From: an uncultured Maribacter sp.
GTDB lineage: Bacteria; Bacteroidota; Bacteroidia; Flavobacteriales; Flavobacteriaceae
Assembly (NCBI GenBank): GCA_947493885.1
Contig: CANLTE010000005.1
Span: 62,001 to 126,000, forward strand
Length of the DNA stretch: 64,000 bases
Direction of reading: 5' to 3'
Position numbers and translations under genes: made by a program. Under the pieces are notes generated by a model that was not told the origin of the DNA, made no database searches, and saw nothing but the letters and a program-made list of their open reading frames with translations. Positions 51,343-60,258 of the stretch are shown piece by piece (within the stretch, counting starts at the first letter, position 1; each line of letters begins with the position of its first letter).

Positions 51343-54300
51343 CTAAAATTTAAGTTCAATTCTAGTATTGCCTCGATCAACAGTAGGGTTTTGAAGTCCC
51401 TGGGTCTGACTTCCAACACGAATGGACACAAAATCCACTAATTCATTAAAACTTACATAACCATCTTTATCAACATCCGATTTTATGGATTCGTCTGTCA
51501 ATCCAGAAATCAATGCGGAAGTAAAAAATCCATTCTGCAATCGATCACTTTCAAATGAAAGTTCTCCTCCTTCAGAGGAAGAGAATACTGCCGCACCAGA
51601 TCCTTTCATAAGGTCATTGTAGATATATCGATCCTTGTGGTAGAGGTACTTTCTTTTGGGTTTTTCCTCTTTTGCCAATCCTTCATAGAGATCGCGTGCC
51701 CTAGAGTAAAAACCATTTTTCTTAGCAATTTCCACTGCCCTCAACCTATTGGCAACATCTAGTTCTCCAGACTCACAGGTATCCATTAGAAGTATCTTCT
51801 TGTTTGCCTTAGTTGAGTAAAGTAATTTCTCTAAATCGGTCCACGATATCGCAGTTTTTTTCAATGACCCCATATCTGTATCATGCACTATATAATAATA
51901 TTCCGCAGAGGATTTTCTATCATAACCACCATGACCAGCGATAAACAAAATTACTATATCATGAATCGTAGCCTCCGCAATAAAGTTCTTTATTTTGGGC
52001 AATACCTTTTTTGTTACCTTTTCATCTGTCAACAATAACTTCTTGAACTCTTTCTTTCCCGAATATTTTTCAAACAAAGTTTGTGCCATATCAATGGCAT
52101 CTTTGGCCGCGTACTTCAGGTCAAGTTCTTGGTTTTTATGCTTAGATACTCCCATTCCAACGAAATATATCTTGCCTTCTCTATTTAAATTGTGGGTTTC
52201 CTTTATAGCAACCCGATTGCTTTCCCCGCCCAATTGGTTGAATGCTGTAATTTCAATATGGTTTTCCCCATCCACCAATTCAATAGTTTCACGGATTGTA
52301 ATGTTTTGGCCTTTTGTCATTTTGCCTTGTTCACCAAATATGGGTGACCCGTTAAGGTATATTTGATAGCGGGACAACTGCGATACGTCATCATTGATAT
52401 TGAATTCGATATCGATTTGGTTTTCCTTCTTTTTTGATGATAAAATGGAAACTTCGGGAACACTAATACTGGATGACAGATAGTTCTCGTTGATTATGGC
52501 TTTACTGATTCTATTTTTATACTGTTCGAGTAAATGTTCATGATAGTCTTGGGAGGTTATTCCTAGTTTGGAGAAGATGATATCTGGACGATTGAAATAA
52601 AGGGCAAACTGTTCTGCTGAATAGGTTTTTGCCTCTTTCGAGAAATTTAGGATATCACCCCCATCTTGTGAGGCGTCAAAAAAACCAAAATCATCATAGA
52701 TTATCCACTTTCCATTTTTAGAGACGATGGATGCACTGTAACCTGTAACTAAGTTCCATAGCCTCAACTGGCCATCTCTTGACCCGCTCAGCATCAAAGT
52801 AGTTTTGGGCACAGAGACCAGTGTATTTACATGCGCAGTATGTCCCACGTATTGGGTAATGCGGCTTTTTTGTTTCCAATTCCAAAGCTCAATGTTTTTT
52901 CCCTTGCCCATAAGAAGTAGACTATCGTTATCCATAAAAGTAATGTCCCCCCGATTGGAACGAGAGCCAGCGGAAAATAACGATAGTTCTTCTCCCTGTT
53001 TGTTCAAAATAATGGTTTTAGACTCCCCAAGTGCCGCTATATATTCCCCTGATGCATTGTAATTTATGCGGCTAATGACTCCAATAGGATTTATTCTTCC
53101 ATTGGCCAATTTTTCTGGTTTTACAGTCTTTTCCCAAATAGTTTTTCCCGATAAATCAAACGCCTTAAGTTTTCCCCATTTCATACCGACCACAATTTGA
53201 TCTTGATTTGGAGAAAGGCTCGCTGATTGGATTCCTGTCAAACTTGTTCTTTTGGTCAACACATATTTTCCATTCTTCAAGGCAAATGACATTAACTGGT
53301 CATGAATGCCTACTGCAACAAAAAAATCACCTTCATCACTAATATCAAGCTGATATGCCCCCCCACGGATTCCTGAAATAGTCTGCAACCGAGATTTACT
53401 GTTCAAATCCCATATTTGAATATTGTTCAAGGTACCTACAATCAATTTTTTATGGTTTTTGTCCAGTGCGATACTGTACACAAGGCTCTTTGTGTCAAGA
53501 GTTCCTAGAAGTTTCCCATACAATGACCATAATCTTACTTGATTTGTATGCAGTCCAGTGGCCACAACATCCAAATCATTGCTTACCGCCAATGCGTTGA
53601 TTCCATCAAATTTAGCTCTTATGCTTTTTACAAGTTCTCCATTTGCAGACCACAGTTGAATTCCTGATGGATTAAATTTTAAATCATTGACCACTATCAG
53701 CTCACCGTCTGCAGACATATCCAGATCCGCAGACCCATAGGCTCCATCCTCTACAAAAAATTTATTCTCCAATTTTCCCTCACCATTCCAAATGAACACC
53801 TGTTTGTCATTCTGCACTTGGGTCAAACCTATAAGCTTTTTTCCATCGTTTGAGAAGACTACTTTTTTCAATGGCGGCGATTTAATATCCATGATTTTGC
53901 CATTGACCTGAAAATCGACTATATAAGCACCCAACTCCAGTTGGGTCTCCTTTGCTTGGCGACCCGCTGGGAGACCTAAGGACATTGCCAATTTTCCCTC
54001 ACTATTGAAGGTCATGGATGTTATTACGGCTTCCGTGAGCTTTTCATGCAAAATCAGGCTTCCATCTATGTCCCAAACCACTAATTCACCATAGAAATTT
54101 GTCGCTGCTAATATTTTGCCATTGGGTGAGATAGCAAGTTTGTGAACTTCATTACTAGAGGCCTCTTTATAGACCTTCCTTTTGGTAGGTTTTCTAGGGG
54201 GCATTTTTAAACTAATTAGTTCCTTACCTTCTGCATTGAAGACTCTGACCCCCTTTGTACTTCCCAATGCAAAAACCCCTCCGTTAGGTATTATATCAAC

Positions 54301-54762
54301 ATCTGATATGGTAGCGAGCGTTTTGGAAAAATCGGTTGACAGGTCCAACCATTTAGTCCCTTCTATATTGCATATTTTCACTTGCCCCAGATTACCTACC
54401 ATGAACAAAAGTTTATCATCACTAATCACCCTTATATGGTAAGCCCAGAATCCTACATCAATAGTTCGGATTAATTGACCATCCGATTGCCAAACCTTGA
54501 CTTGGGAATCGTCAGCGGCGGTAACAAAAAAGTTAGATTTACTCGCAAAATCTACAGCAAGTATCGTACTGTTATGGCTCTGCTGTAGGGCTAAATCTCC
54601 CTGAATACCGTTCTGAGATTGAAAGCTATAAAGGACCTGTAAACCCATAAACATCATGTAGATAAAACCGTAAATTTTCAACCCTCCTTTGAAAATAGTT
54701 AATGCTAAATATCTAGATGTTATAGCGCATTCTAAGATGCGTAATAGACTTTTTAGATTCAT
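51343..54762 (-). CDS. WD40 repeat - caspase (peptidase C14) - EF-hand-like protein
   Basis: The 1139-residue protein has a hydrophobic segment near residues 35-50 that may be a signal or anchor. About a dozen WD40 blades follow (about 60-690; for example ILAVDFASKSNFFVTAADDSQVKVW, HVNTLVSVPKTTLMLSGSRDGQLRLW), then a beta-sandwich linker (about 760-850). The caspase-like domain (about 860-1075) has the dyad His944 (FIAGHGG) and Cys996 (LLMDTCESG). Near residue 1098 DVDKDGYVSFNE is an EF-hand-like calcium loop, as in metacaspases that need calcium. There is no obvious toxin partner beside it. A short in-frame element at about residues 263-271 looks inserted. Confidence 0.83.
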   Translation of the reverse strand: MNLKSLLRILECAITSRYLALTIFKGGLKIYGFIYMMFMGLQVLYSFQSQNGIQGDLALQQSHNSTILAVDFASKSNFFVTAADDSQVKVWQSDGQLIRTIDVGFWAYHIRVISDDKLLFMVGNLGQVKICNIEGTKWLDLSTDFSKTLATISDVDIIPNGGVFALGSTKGVRVFNAEGKELISLKMPPRKPTKRKVYKEASSNEVHKLAISPNGKILAATNFYGELVVWDIDGSLILHEKLTEAVITSMTFNSEGKLAMSLGLPAGRQAKETQLELGAYIVDFQVNGKIMDIKSPPLKKVVFSNDGKKLIGLTQVQNDKQVFIWNGEGKLENKFFVEDGAYGSADLDMSADGELIVVNDLKFNPSGIQLWSANGELVKSIRAKFDGINALAVSNDLDVVATGLHTNQVRLWSLYGKLLGTLDTKSLVYSIALDKNHKKLIVGTLNNIQIWDLNSKSRLQTISGIRGGAYQLDISDEGDFFVAVGIHDQLMSFALKNGKYVLTKRTSLTGIQSASLSPNQDQIVVGMKWGKLKAFDLSGKTIWEKTVKPEKLANGRINPIGVISRINYNASGEYIAALGESKTIILNKQGEELSLFSAGSRSNRGDITFMDNDSLLLMGKGKNIELWNWKQKSRITQYVGHTAHVNTLVSVPKTTLMLSGSRDGQLRLWNLVTGYSASIVSKNGKWIIYDDFGFFDASQDGGDILNFSKEAKTYSAEQFALYFNRPDIIFSKLGITSQDYHEHLLEQYKNRISKAIINENYLSSSISVPEVSILSSKKKENQIDIEFNINDDVSQLSRYQIYLNGSPIFGEQGKMTKGQNITIRETIELVDGENHIEITAFNQLGGESNRVAIKETHNLNREGKIYFVGMGVSKHKNQELDLKYAAKDAIDMAQTLFEKYSGKKEFKKLLLTDEKVTKKVLPKIKNFIAEATIHDIVILFIAGHGGYDRKSSAEYYYIVHDTDMGSLKKTAISWTDLEKLLYSTKANKKILLMDTCESGELDVANRLRAVEIAKKNGFYSRARDLYEGLAKEEKPKRKYLYHKDRYIYNDLMKGSGAAVFSSSEGGELSFESDRLQNGFFTSALISGLTDESIKSDVDKDGYVSFNELVDFVSIRVGSQTQGLQNPTVDRGNTRIELKF
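53950..53976 (-). repeat. Short palindrome-like in-frame element coding GLPAGRQAK
   Basis: Twenty-seven bases within the WD40 part encode G-L-P-A-G-R-Q-A-K. The L-P-A-G-R-Q-A peptide is known from many unrelated bacterial proteins, where a small palindromic element has landed in coding DNA. The DNA here is an imperfect inverted repeat around CCCGCTGGG. It breaks the blade pattern but keeps the frame. Confidence 0.5.
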
Positions 54763-54974
54763 AATAAACTACTAATAATTGCCTTCAAAACTCTTATAAA
54801 AAACTTTTTTAAGGAAAAAAAATTGTGTTTAGTAGCACCTAAACATATTTTATCTTACGATTCTGTCCATCCAAGGTTAAAAACTGACTTGGCAATTAAA
54901 ATTTACTATTATATTGTTACGCAATAGATTTGACAAAATAAGGTACAATTTATGTGCAAATTGTTTACAAATAA

Positions 54975-55004
54975 AAAAGCCTTTACATTGCTGTAAAGGC
55001 TTTT
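54975..55004 (-). terminator. Terminator downstream of tRNA-Asn
   Basis: AAAAGCCTTTACA and TGTAAAGGCTTTT pair perfectly over 13 bases with a 4-base loop. It begins 7 bases after the tRNA end on the minus strand and can stop transcription from both sides. Confidence 0.8.
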
Positions 55005-55010
55005 GTTTTG

Positions 55011-55084
55011 CTCCCCCTCTTGGGCTCGAACCAAGGACCCTCTGATTAACAGTCAGATGCTCTAACCAACTGAGCTAAGGAGGA
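55011..55084 (-). tRNA. tRNA-Asn (anticodon GTT)
   Basis: The minus strand forms a cloverleaf: acceptor TCCTCCT/AGGGGGA with one T-G pair, D arm with AGCTCAGTTGGTTAGAGC, anticodon stem TCTGA/TCAGA with loop CTGTTAA (anticodon GTT), T arm CTTGG-TTCGAGC-CCAAG and discriminator G. CCA is not encoded. Confidence 0.95.
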
Positions 55085-55110
55085 GTGTTATTTTTACAAT
55101 TTTCTACTTT

Positions 55111-55158
55111 GCTCTAATCATCCAAACACTATCAGGATGAGCTAAGAAGGATTGTTAT
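55111..55158 (-). pseudogene. Degenerate partial copy of the tRNA-Asn 5' half
   Basis: On the plus strand GCTCTAATCA, a divergent middle and TGAGCTAAGAAGGATTGTTAT match GCTCTAACCA and TGAGCTAAGGAGGAGTGTTAT of the tRNA and its flank 40-70 bases away, with a small insertion. It cannot fold into a full tRNA. Confidence 0.5.
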
Positions 55159-55159
55159 C

Positions 55160-55183
55160 CCCGCTTTAATGTCTTAAAGCGGG
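55160..55183. terminator. Hairpin after rseP
   Basis: CCCGCTTTAA and TTAAAGCGGG form a perfect 10-bp stem with a 4-base loop. There is no T run next to it, so it may be a terminator of the rseP transcript or an mRNA end-protecting structure. Confidence 0.5.
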
Positions 55184-55249
55184 TGCAAATATAAATGTTT
55201 TTTCAAATTCCCCAAACAAAAAATAGTTGATTTTTTGTTCTTTTTATCG

Positions 55250-56569
55250 CTAAGCAATAAAACGTTTAATAATATTCCAAATATCGTTACCAAAAATAAC
55301 CACCATTAATCCCATAAGAATTACAAAACCAATGATTTGACCAGTTTCCAATACTTTTTCGCTTGGTTTTCTTCCAGAAATCATTTCGTAAAGTAAAAAC
55401 ATTACGTGACCACCATCTAATGCCGGTATTGGAAGTATATTTAAAAATGCTAACCATACAGAGAACATAGCCATAAAACTCCAAAAGAATGTCCAATCCC
55501 ACGTTGGAGACATCATTTCTACAATGCCAATTGGTCCTTTTACCTGCTTGTATGCCCCTGTTTTTGTATTGAATATTACTTTAAACTGGCGTACTTGGTC
55601 GGTAAGTACTTTAATGGTTTTTGTATAACCTGCTGGTATTGCTTCTAAAAAGCTATAAGTATCTGTAATAAATAAATCTTCAACATCAAGTCTCACTCCA
55701 ATTGCTCCTTCTTCTGGAACAACAACAGATAATTCTTTTGTTCTACCATCACGCTCTACTTGAATGTTTAATTGTTTATTTGGAGACGCCTTAACAATAT
55801 CTGTAAACTCATCCCAATAATCAATTTTACTTTTGTTTACCCCTACAATCATATCACCAGGAAGTAACCCTGCCCTACCCGCTACAGCAGTATCAATTAC
55901 CTCTTTTAATAATGGCTTAGAGCGGTAACCCATAAAATTTTTGCCTTTAGTTGCAAAAACAGATGCTTTTCCTTCATCTGAAAGTGGAACCGTAATTTTT
56001 TCACCATCTCTTTCTACGGTAATATTATCTCCTAAAATAATTTCTAATAAAGCATCAGTAAACTTTTTAGTTTCCTTACCATCAACGGCGAGTATTTTAT
56101 CTCCAGTTTTTAATCCCAACTGCTGTCCAACAGAATCTACTTGAATACCATATTTTAAACTGTCAGCAGGAATATAAGTATCTCCGTTATTAAAAAGTAA
56201 AAGGGTATATATTATCCACGCCAAAAAGAAGTTAACAACTACACCACCAACCATTATAATTAATCGTTGCCAAGCTGGTTTGCTACGAAACTCCCAAGGT
56301 TGTGGTGGTTGTTTCATTTGTTCTTTATCCATGCTTTCATCAATCATTCCAGCAATCTTAACATATCCCCCTAAAGGCAACCAACCAACACCATACTCCG
56401 TATCTCCAATCTTCTTTTTGAACAAAGAAAATTTTACATCAAAAAACAAGTAAAATTTTTCAACTTTAGTTTTAAAATATTTTGCAGGAAGAAAATGGCC
56501 TAACTCATGCAGAATAACAAGAATAGATATAATGAGTACAAATTGTACGATTTGAATTGCTAACGTCAT
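55250..56569 (-). CDS. rseP: Site-2 intramembrane zinc protease (M50)
   Basis: The 439-residue inner-membrane protease has the active-site H21-E-L-G-H25 in the first helix and the third metal ligand in a C-terminal NILPIPALDGG motif. Two PDZ-like domains lie in the middle (about 130-215 and 220-300, AGLLPGDMIVGVN). It cuts anti-sigma factors or other small membrane proteins after a first periplasmic cut. Length and motifs are normal. It is monocistronic, with its own -7 box. Confidence 0.92.
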   Translation of the reverse strand: MTLAIQIVQFVLIISILVILHELGHFLPAKYFKTKVEKFYLFFDVKFSLFKKKIGDTEYGVGWLPLGGYVKIAGMIDESMDKEQMKQPPQPWEFRSKPAWQRLIIMVGGVVVNFFLAWIIYTLLLFNNGDTYIPADSLKYGIQVDSVGQQLGLKTGDKILAVDGKETKKFTDALLEIILGDNITVERDGEKITVPLSDEGKASVFATKGKNFMGYRSKPLLKEVIDTAVAGRAGLLPGDMIVGVNKSKIDYWDEFTDIVKASPNKQLNIQVERDGRTKELSVVVPEEGAIGVRLDVEDLFITDTYSFLEAIPAGYTKTIKVLTDQVRQFKVIFNTKTGAYKQVKGPIGIVEMMSPTWDWTFFWSFMAMFSVWLAFLNILPIPALDGGHVMFLLYEMISGRKPSEKVLETGQIIGFVILMGLMVVIFGNDIWNIIKRFIA

Positions 56570-56594
56570 ACTTTATTTCAGAATTAAAAACGCA

Positions 56595-56602
56595 CAAAAG
56601 TA
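56595..56602 (-). promoter_or_regulatory. -7 box of rseP
   Basis: On the minus strand TACTTTTG fits TAnnTTTG, 25 bases before the ATG. No clear -33 TTG is seen. Confidence 0.4.
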
Positions 56603-56716
56603 CATTTTTACAGGGTCTAAAAAAAAGAAACTATGTAGAGCCTATCTTTTTTATGAAAGAATTAATAACTAAGTGTGAAAAGCGCCTGTTGTTTTATAAA
56701 TTTGTAAATAAAAAAT

Positions 56717-57394
56717 ATGCTTTCCTTTTTTAGTAAATATAAGTTTTTTGGAATCGTATTATTTTGCCTTTCGTGCGTTATTATATATTTATTCTACAAC
56801 GCTTTGCAACCCAAAAAAACTTTAAAGATATATCAGCCAGCAATGGTGCACTCAGACTTAGTAGACTCTTCGCTGCTTCATGTTAAAAAATATCATACTA
56901 TTTCAGATTTTTCATTAACCAACCAAAATGGAAAAACCGTAACTCAAAAAGATTATGAGGGTAAAATTTATGTCGCTGATTTCTTTTTTACCACCTGCCC
57001 TACCATTTGCCCTATAATGACCAAAAACATGGGCTTGGTGCAGGAAAAAATTATAAACGATAACGATATTCTATTGCTCTCCCACTCTGTTACCCCAACA
57101 ATAGATTCTGTGGCTCAACTAAAAAAATATGCCACAGAAAAAGGTGTTAATGATGCAAAATGGAACTTAGTAACAGGAAGCAAAAAACACATTTACGAAC
57201 TTGCTCGAAAATCATATCTAGCCGTAAAAAATGATGGTGACGGAGGCCCATTTGATATGATCCATACCGAAAATTTTATACTAGTTGATAAAGAAAGAAG
57301 AATTCGAGGGTTTTATGACGGTACAGATATTGAAGAAATCGAAAAACTACTCAATGATATCCAAATTCTGAAAAAATCATACCAAGAACAATAA
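56717..57394 (+). CDS. SCO1/SenC-family copper-dependent thiol protein
   Basis: The 225-residue protein has an N-terminal membrane anchor (about residues 10-28) and a thioredoxin-like periplasmic domain. The copper-binding pair C94-x3-C98 (TTCPTICP) and a His in IHTENFILVD are present. SCO proteins deliver copper to the Cu-A centre of cytochrome oxidase or reduce its cysteines. The feo operon follows 76 bases later with its own promoter box. Confidence 0.9.
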   Translation: MLSFFSKYKFFGIVLFCLSCVIIYLFYNALQPKKTLKIYQPAMVHSDLVDSSLLHVKKYHTISDFSLTNQNGKTVTQKDYEGKIYVADFFFTTCPTICPIMTKNMGLVQEKIINDNDILLLSHSVTPTIDSVAQLKKYATEKGVNDAKWNLVTGSKKHIYELARKSYLAVKNDGDGGPFDMIHTENFILVDKERRIRGFYDGTDIEEIEKLLNDIQILKKSYQEQ

Positions 57395-57433
57395 GTTTTG
57401 CTATTTAGCACTCAAAGTTCGGTCTTTTTCGCT

Positions 57434-57441
57434 TACTTTTG
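57434..57441 (+). promoter_or_regulatory. -7 box of the feo operon
   Basis: TACTTTTG fits TAnnTTTG and lies 29 bases before the TTG start of feoA. No clear -33 partner is seen. Confidence 0.42.
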
Positions 57442-57470
57442 CCTCTACTTAAAATCAATCTAAATAAGAA

Positions 57471-57704
57471 TTGGTTACAACTGCAGCAAATTTACGTAAA
57501 GGGCAAAAGGGAATTATTACTGAATTCCCTAATGAAGGATTTCCATTAAAACTTATGGAAATGGGATGTCTTCCTGGAAATACTGTGGAATTAGTGCAAG
57601 TAGCTCCTTTTAATGATCCCATTTACATAAACGTAGGAGATTCGCATATCGCAATTAGACGATCCCTTGCTGAAACCATCGTTTTAGAACTTATAGAAGA
57701 CTAA
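57471..57704 (+). CDS. feoA: Ferrous iron transport protein A
   Basis: The 77-residue SH3-like protein has GxxGxI (KGQKGIITEF), LMEMGCLPGN and AIRRSLAETIVL, as in FeoA. It starts with TTG at 57471, since no ATG or GTG gives the conserved N-terminus. It helps FeoB. The feoB start follows after 5 bases. Confidence 0.88.
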   Translation: MVTTAANLRKGQKGIITEFPNEGFPLKLMEMGCLPGNTVELVQVAPFNDPIYINVGDSHIAIRRSLAETIVLELIED

Positions 57705-57709
57705 TATAG

Positions 57710-59950
57710 ATGGCGACAAAAGAAATTAAAGTTGCTTTATTAGGTAACCCAAACACTGGAAAAACTTCAGTCTTTAACGCTTTAACGGGACTTAATCAAA
57801 AAGTTGGTAATTACCCAGGCATTACTGTTGAAAAAAAAATAGGCTTTTGCAAACTAGGCAATGGTACAACAGCAAAAATATTAGATTTACCAGGCACCTA
57901 CAGTCTAAATACAACATCATTAGACGAAAGTATTGCTGTTGAAATTTTATTAAATAAGAAGGGAGAATATTTTCCGGATGTAGCTATTGTAGTTGCCGAA
58001 GTTGAAAATCTAAAACGAAACCTGCTACTTTTTTCACAAATAAAAGATTTAGGCATTCCAACCGTATTAGTTATTAATATGGCTGACAGAATGCAAAAAA
58101 ATGGTATTAGCCTAGATGTTGAATCTCTTAGTAAGGAACTTGGCACTAAAGTTATTTTATCAAGTGTACGAAACAATTCTGGAATTTCGGAAATAAAGCA
58201 ATCTATTGAGGATATTGATGCTATTTCAACAGATTCGTTCTTAGATATTACTGAAGTTTCTCCTGAATATTTTGAGCGATTAAAAAAACTATTCCCTCAA
58301 GAAGATCCTTATAAATTGTGGTTGGTAACCACACAGGATGTTAATTTCACTGAAATTGACAAAAATCAGCAAGCGCAGGTCAATGACATAACCACAACGG
58401 TAGATTTACGTCGTTATCAACATAAAGAAACCGTATTACGCTACAAAAAAATTAATGCTTCTCTTAAAAAAGCCTACTTAAAAGACCCCACAAAGGCAAC
58501 TAGTTTAAAGGCAAAAATTGATAGTGTGTTAACCCATAAGGTATGGGGTTACCTTATATTTTTTGCTATTCTGTTTCTTATTTTTCAGGTGATTTACGAT
58601 TGGAGCAATTACCCCATGGATTTAATTGATGGTTTTTTTGCCTCCGCAAGTAATTGGGTAAGCAAAACACTCCCCAGCGGTATGTTTACTAATTTAATAG
58701 CAGAAGGTATCTTAGCAGGCATTGGAGGCATTGTAATTTTTATACCTCAAATAGCTTTTTTATTCCTTTTTATTTCAATCTTGGAGGAATCAGGTTATAT
58801 GAGTCGGGTTGTTTTTTTAATGGACAAATTAATGCGCCCTTTTGGACTCAGTGGAAAAAGTGTTGTTCCTCTTATGAGTGGTACTGCATGTGCAATTCCT
58901 GCAATCATGGCATCTAGAACCATTGAAAACTGGAAAGAGCGCTTAATAACCATTCTTGTTATTCCTTTTACAACCTGCTCCGCAAGGTTACCTGTATATC
59001 TCATTATTATTTCCATTGTAATTCCAGAAGGTAGTTTTATGTTTATAAGCTATCAGGCCTTTACATTAATGGCATTATACATTTTAGGCTTTGGAGTATC
59101 TATTTTATCTGCTTGGATACTTCATAAAATATTAAAGATTAAAACAAAGTCCTTTTTTGTAATGGAAATGCCAGGCTATAAAATGCCGCAAGCAAAAAAT
59201 GTGGGTATTACCGTTTTAGAAAAAACTAAAAGTTTTGTTTTTGGAGCGGGAAAAATAATTTTAGCAATATCAGTTATTCTATGGTTTTTAGGCTCTTATG
59301 GGCTTTCTGAAGATTTTAAAAATGCCGAAAAAAATGTAGATGAAAAAATTGCATCTAATGGTTTTTCAGACTTTAATAAAACGTTTATAAGCAGTAACAT
59401 CCAAAACTATGAGTTGAGTCTTAGAGACAGTGTTAGGACAAAGGTTTACCACATAAACAATCAGGATATTCAAGACTCTTTAGCTATAAAACGCAATGAT
59501 TTAATTGCGGTAGCAAAAGAGGATGAGCTTGCGGGATATAAGTTAGAACATTCGTTTATGGGGCAAATGGGTAAAGCCTTTGAACCTCTGGTAAAACCAT
59601 TAGGTTATGATTGGAAAATAGGAATTGCCGTATTAGCATCTTTTGCAGCAAGAGAAGTTTTTGTAGGTACATTGGCTACAATATACTCCGTTGGAAGTGG
59701 TGGAGAAGAAGAGGAAACTATTAAAGAAAGACTGGCGGCAGAAGTACACCCATCTACCCAAAAACCAGTATTTAATTTTGCATCAGGAATATCCATTTTA
59801 CTCTTTTACGCCTTTGCAATGCAATGCATGAGTACCTTGGCAATAGTTAAAAGAGAAACCAATACCTGGAAATGGCCAATGCTTCAACTGGCTATTATGA
59901 CAGGTTTTGCGTACCTTGTTGCACTAATAGCGTATCAATTTTTAAAATAA
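57710..59950 (+). CDS. feoB: Ferrous iron transporter B
   Basis: The 746-residue GTP-gated Fe(II) transporter has an N-terminal G domain with GNPNTGKTS (G1), the G3 motif LDLPGTYS and NMAD (G4). A helical GDI domain comes next, then two Gate-type membrane halves (GTACAIPAIMASRT, about residue 390; AAREVFVGTLATIYSVG, about 645). All key motifs are intact. It supplies iron needed by the many heme and Fe-S proteins nearby. Confidence 0.93.
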   Translation: MATKEIKVALLGNPNTGKTSVFNALTGLNQKVGNYPGITVEKKIGFCKLGNGTTAKILDLPGTYSLNTTSLDESIAVEILLNKKGEYFPDVAIVVAEVENLKRNLLLFSQIKDLGIPTVLVINMADRMQKNGISLDVESLSKELGTKVILSSVRNNSGISEIKQSIEDIDAISTDSFLDITEVSPEYFERLKKLFPQEDPYKLWLVTTQDVNFTEIDKNQQAQVNDITTTVDLRRYQHKETVLRYKKINASLKKAYLKDPTKATSLKAKIDSVLTHKVWGYLIFFAILFLIFQVIYDWSNYPMDLIDGFFASASNWVSKTLPSGMFTNLIAEGILAGIGGIVIFIPQIAFLFLFISILEESGYMSRVVFLMDKLMRPFGLSGKSVVPLMSGTACAIPAIMASRTIENWKERLITILVIPFTTCSARLPVYLIIISIVIPEGSFMFISYQAFTLMALYILGFGVSILSAWILHKILKIKTKSFFVMEMPGYKMPQAKNVGITVLEKTKSFVFGAGKIILAISVILWFLGSYGLSEDFKNAEKNVDEKIASNGFSDFNKTFISSNIQNYELSLRDSVRTKVYHINNQDIQDSLAIKRNDLIAVAKEDELAGYKLEHSFMGQMGKAFEPLVKPLGYDWKIGIAVLASFAAREVFVGTLATIYSVGSGGEEEETIKERLAAEVHPSTQKPVFNFASGISILLFYAFAMQCMSTLAIVKRETNTWKWPMLQLAIMTGFAYLVALIAYQFLK

Positions 59951-59954
59951 GAGC

Positions 59955-60104
59955 ATGTTTCAAAATATTTTAGTTTTTGTTAGTGTTGCTATTGCTTTTA
60001 GCTATTTAATTCATAAATTTTTATGGCCAAAACAATGGCGGCTAAGTAAAAAGGCGCAATCTTCAAAAGGGCATTGCAATGCTGACAATTGCAATTGTCA
60101 CTAA
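59955..60104 (+). CDS. FeoB-associated Cys-rich membrane peptide
   Basis: A 49-codon ORF begins 4 bases after the feoB stop. It has one membrane span (NILVFVSVAIAFSYLIH), a basic stretch (KKFLWPKQWR-like) and a Cys-rich tail (GHCNADNCNCH). This is the plan of the FeoB-associated Cys-rich family, which may play the part of FeoC or bind iron. It was found by reading on from feoB; its size is below common ORF cut-offs. Confidence 0.8.
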   Translation: MFQNILVFVSVAIAFSYLIHKFLWPKQWRLSKKAQSSKGHCNADNCNCH

Positions 60105-60258
60105 ATTACCTGTAACATAACTTTTAGTAAATCGTCTTCGTAAAGTATAAGAAGAAGCCACTTCTTAACGAAAGAATAAAATTTTCTTAAATAAATTAGA
60201 AATTGCATTGCTATAAAAACTACTATGTTTAGTTTGCCAGCATTCCAAAAAAGAACTT

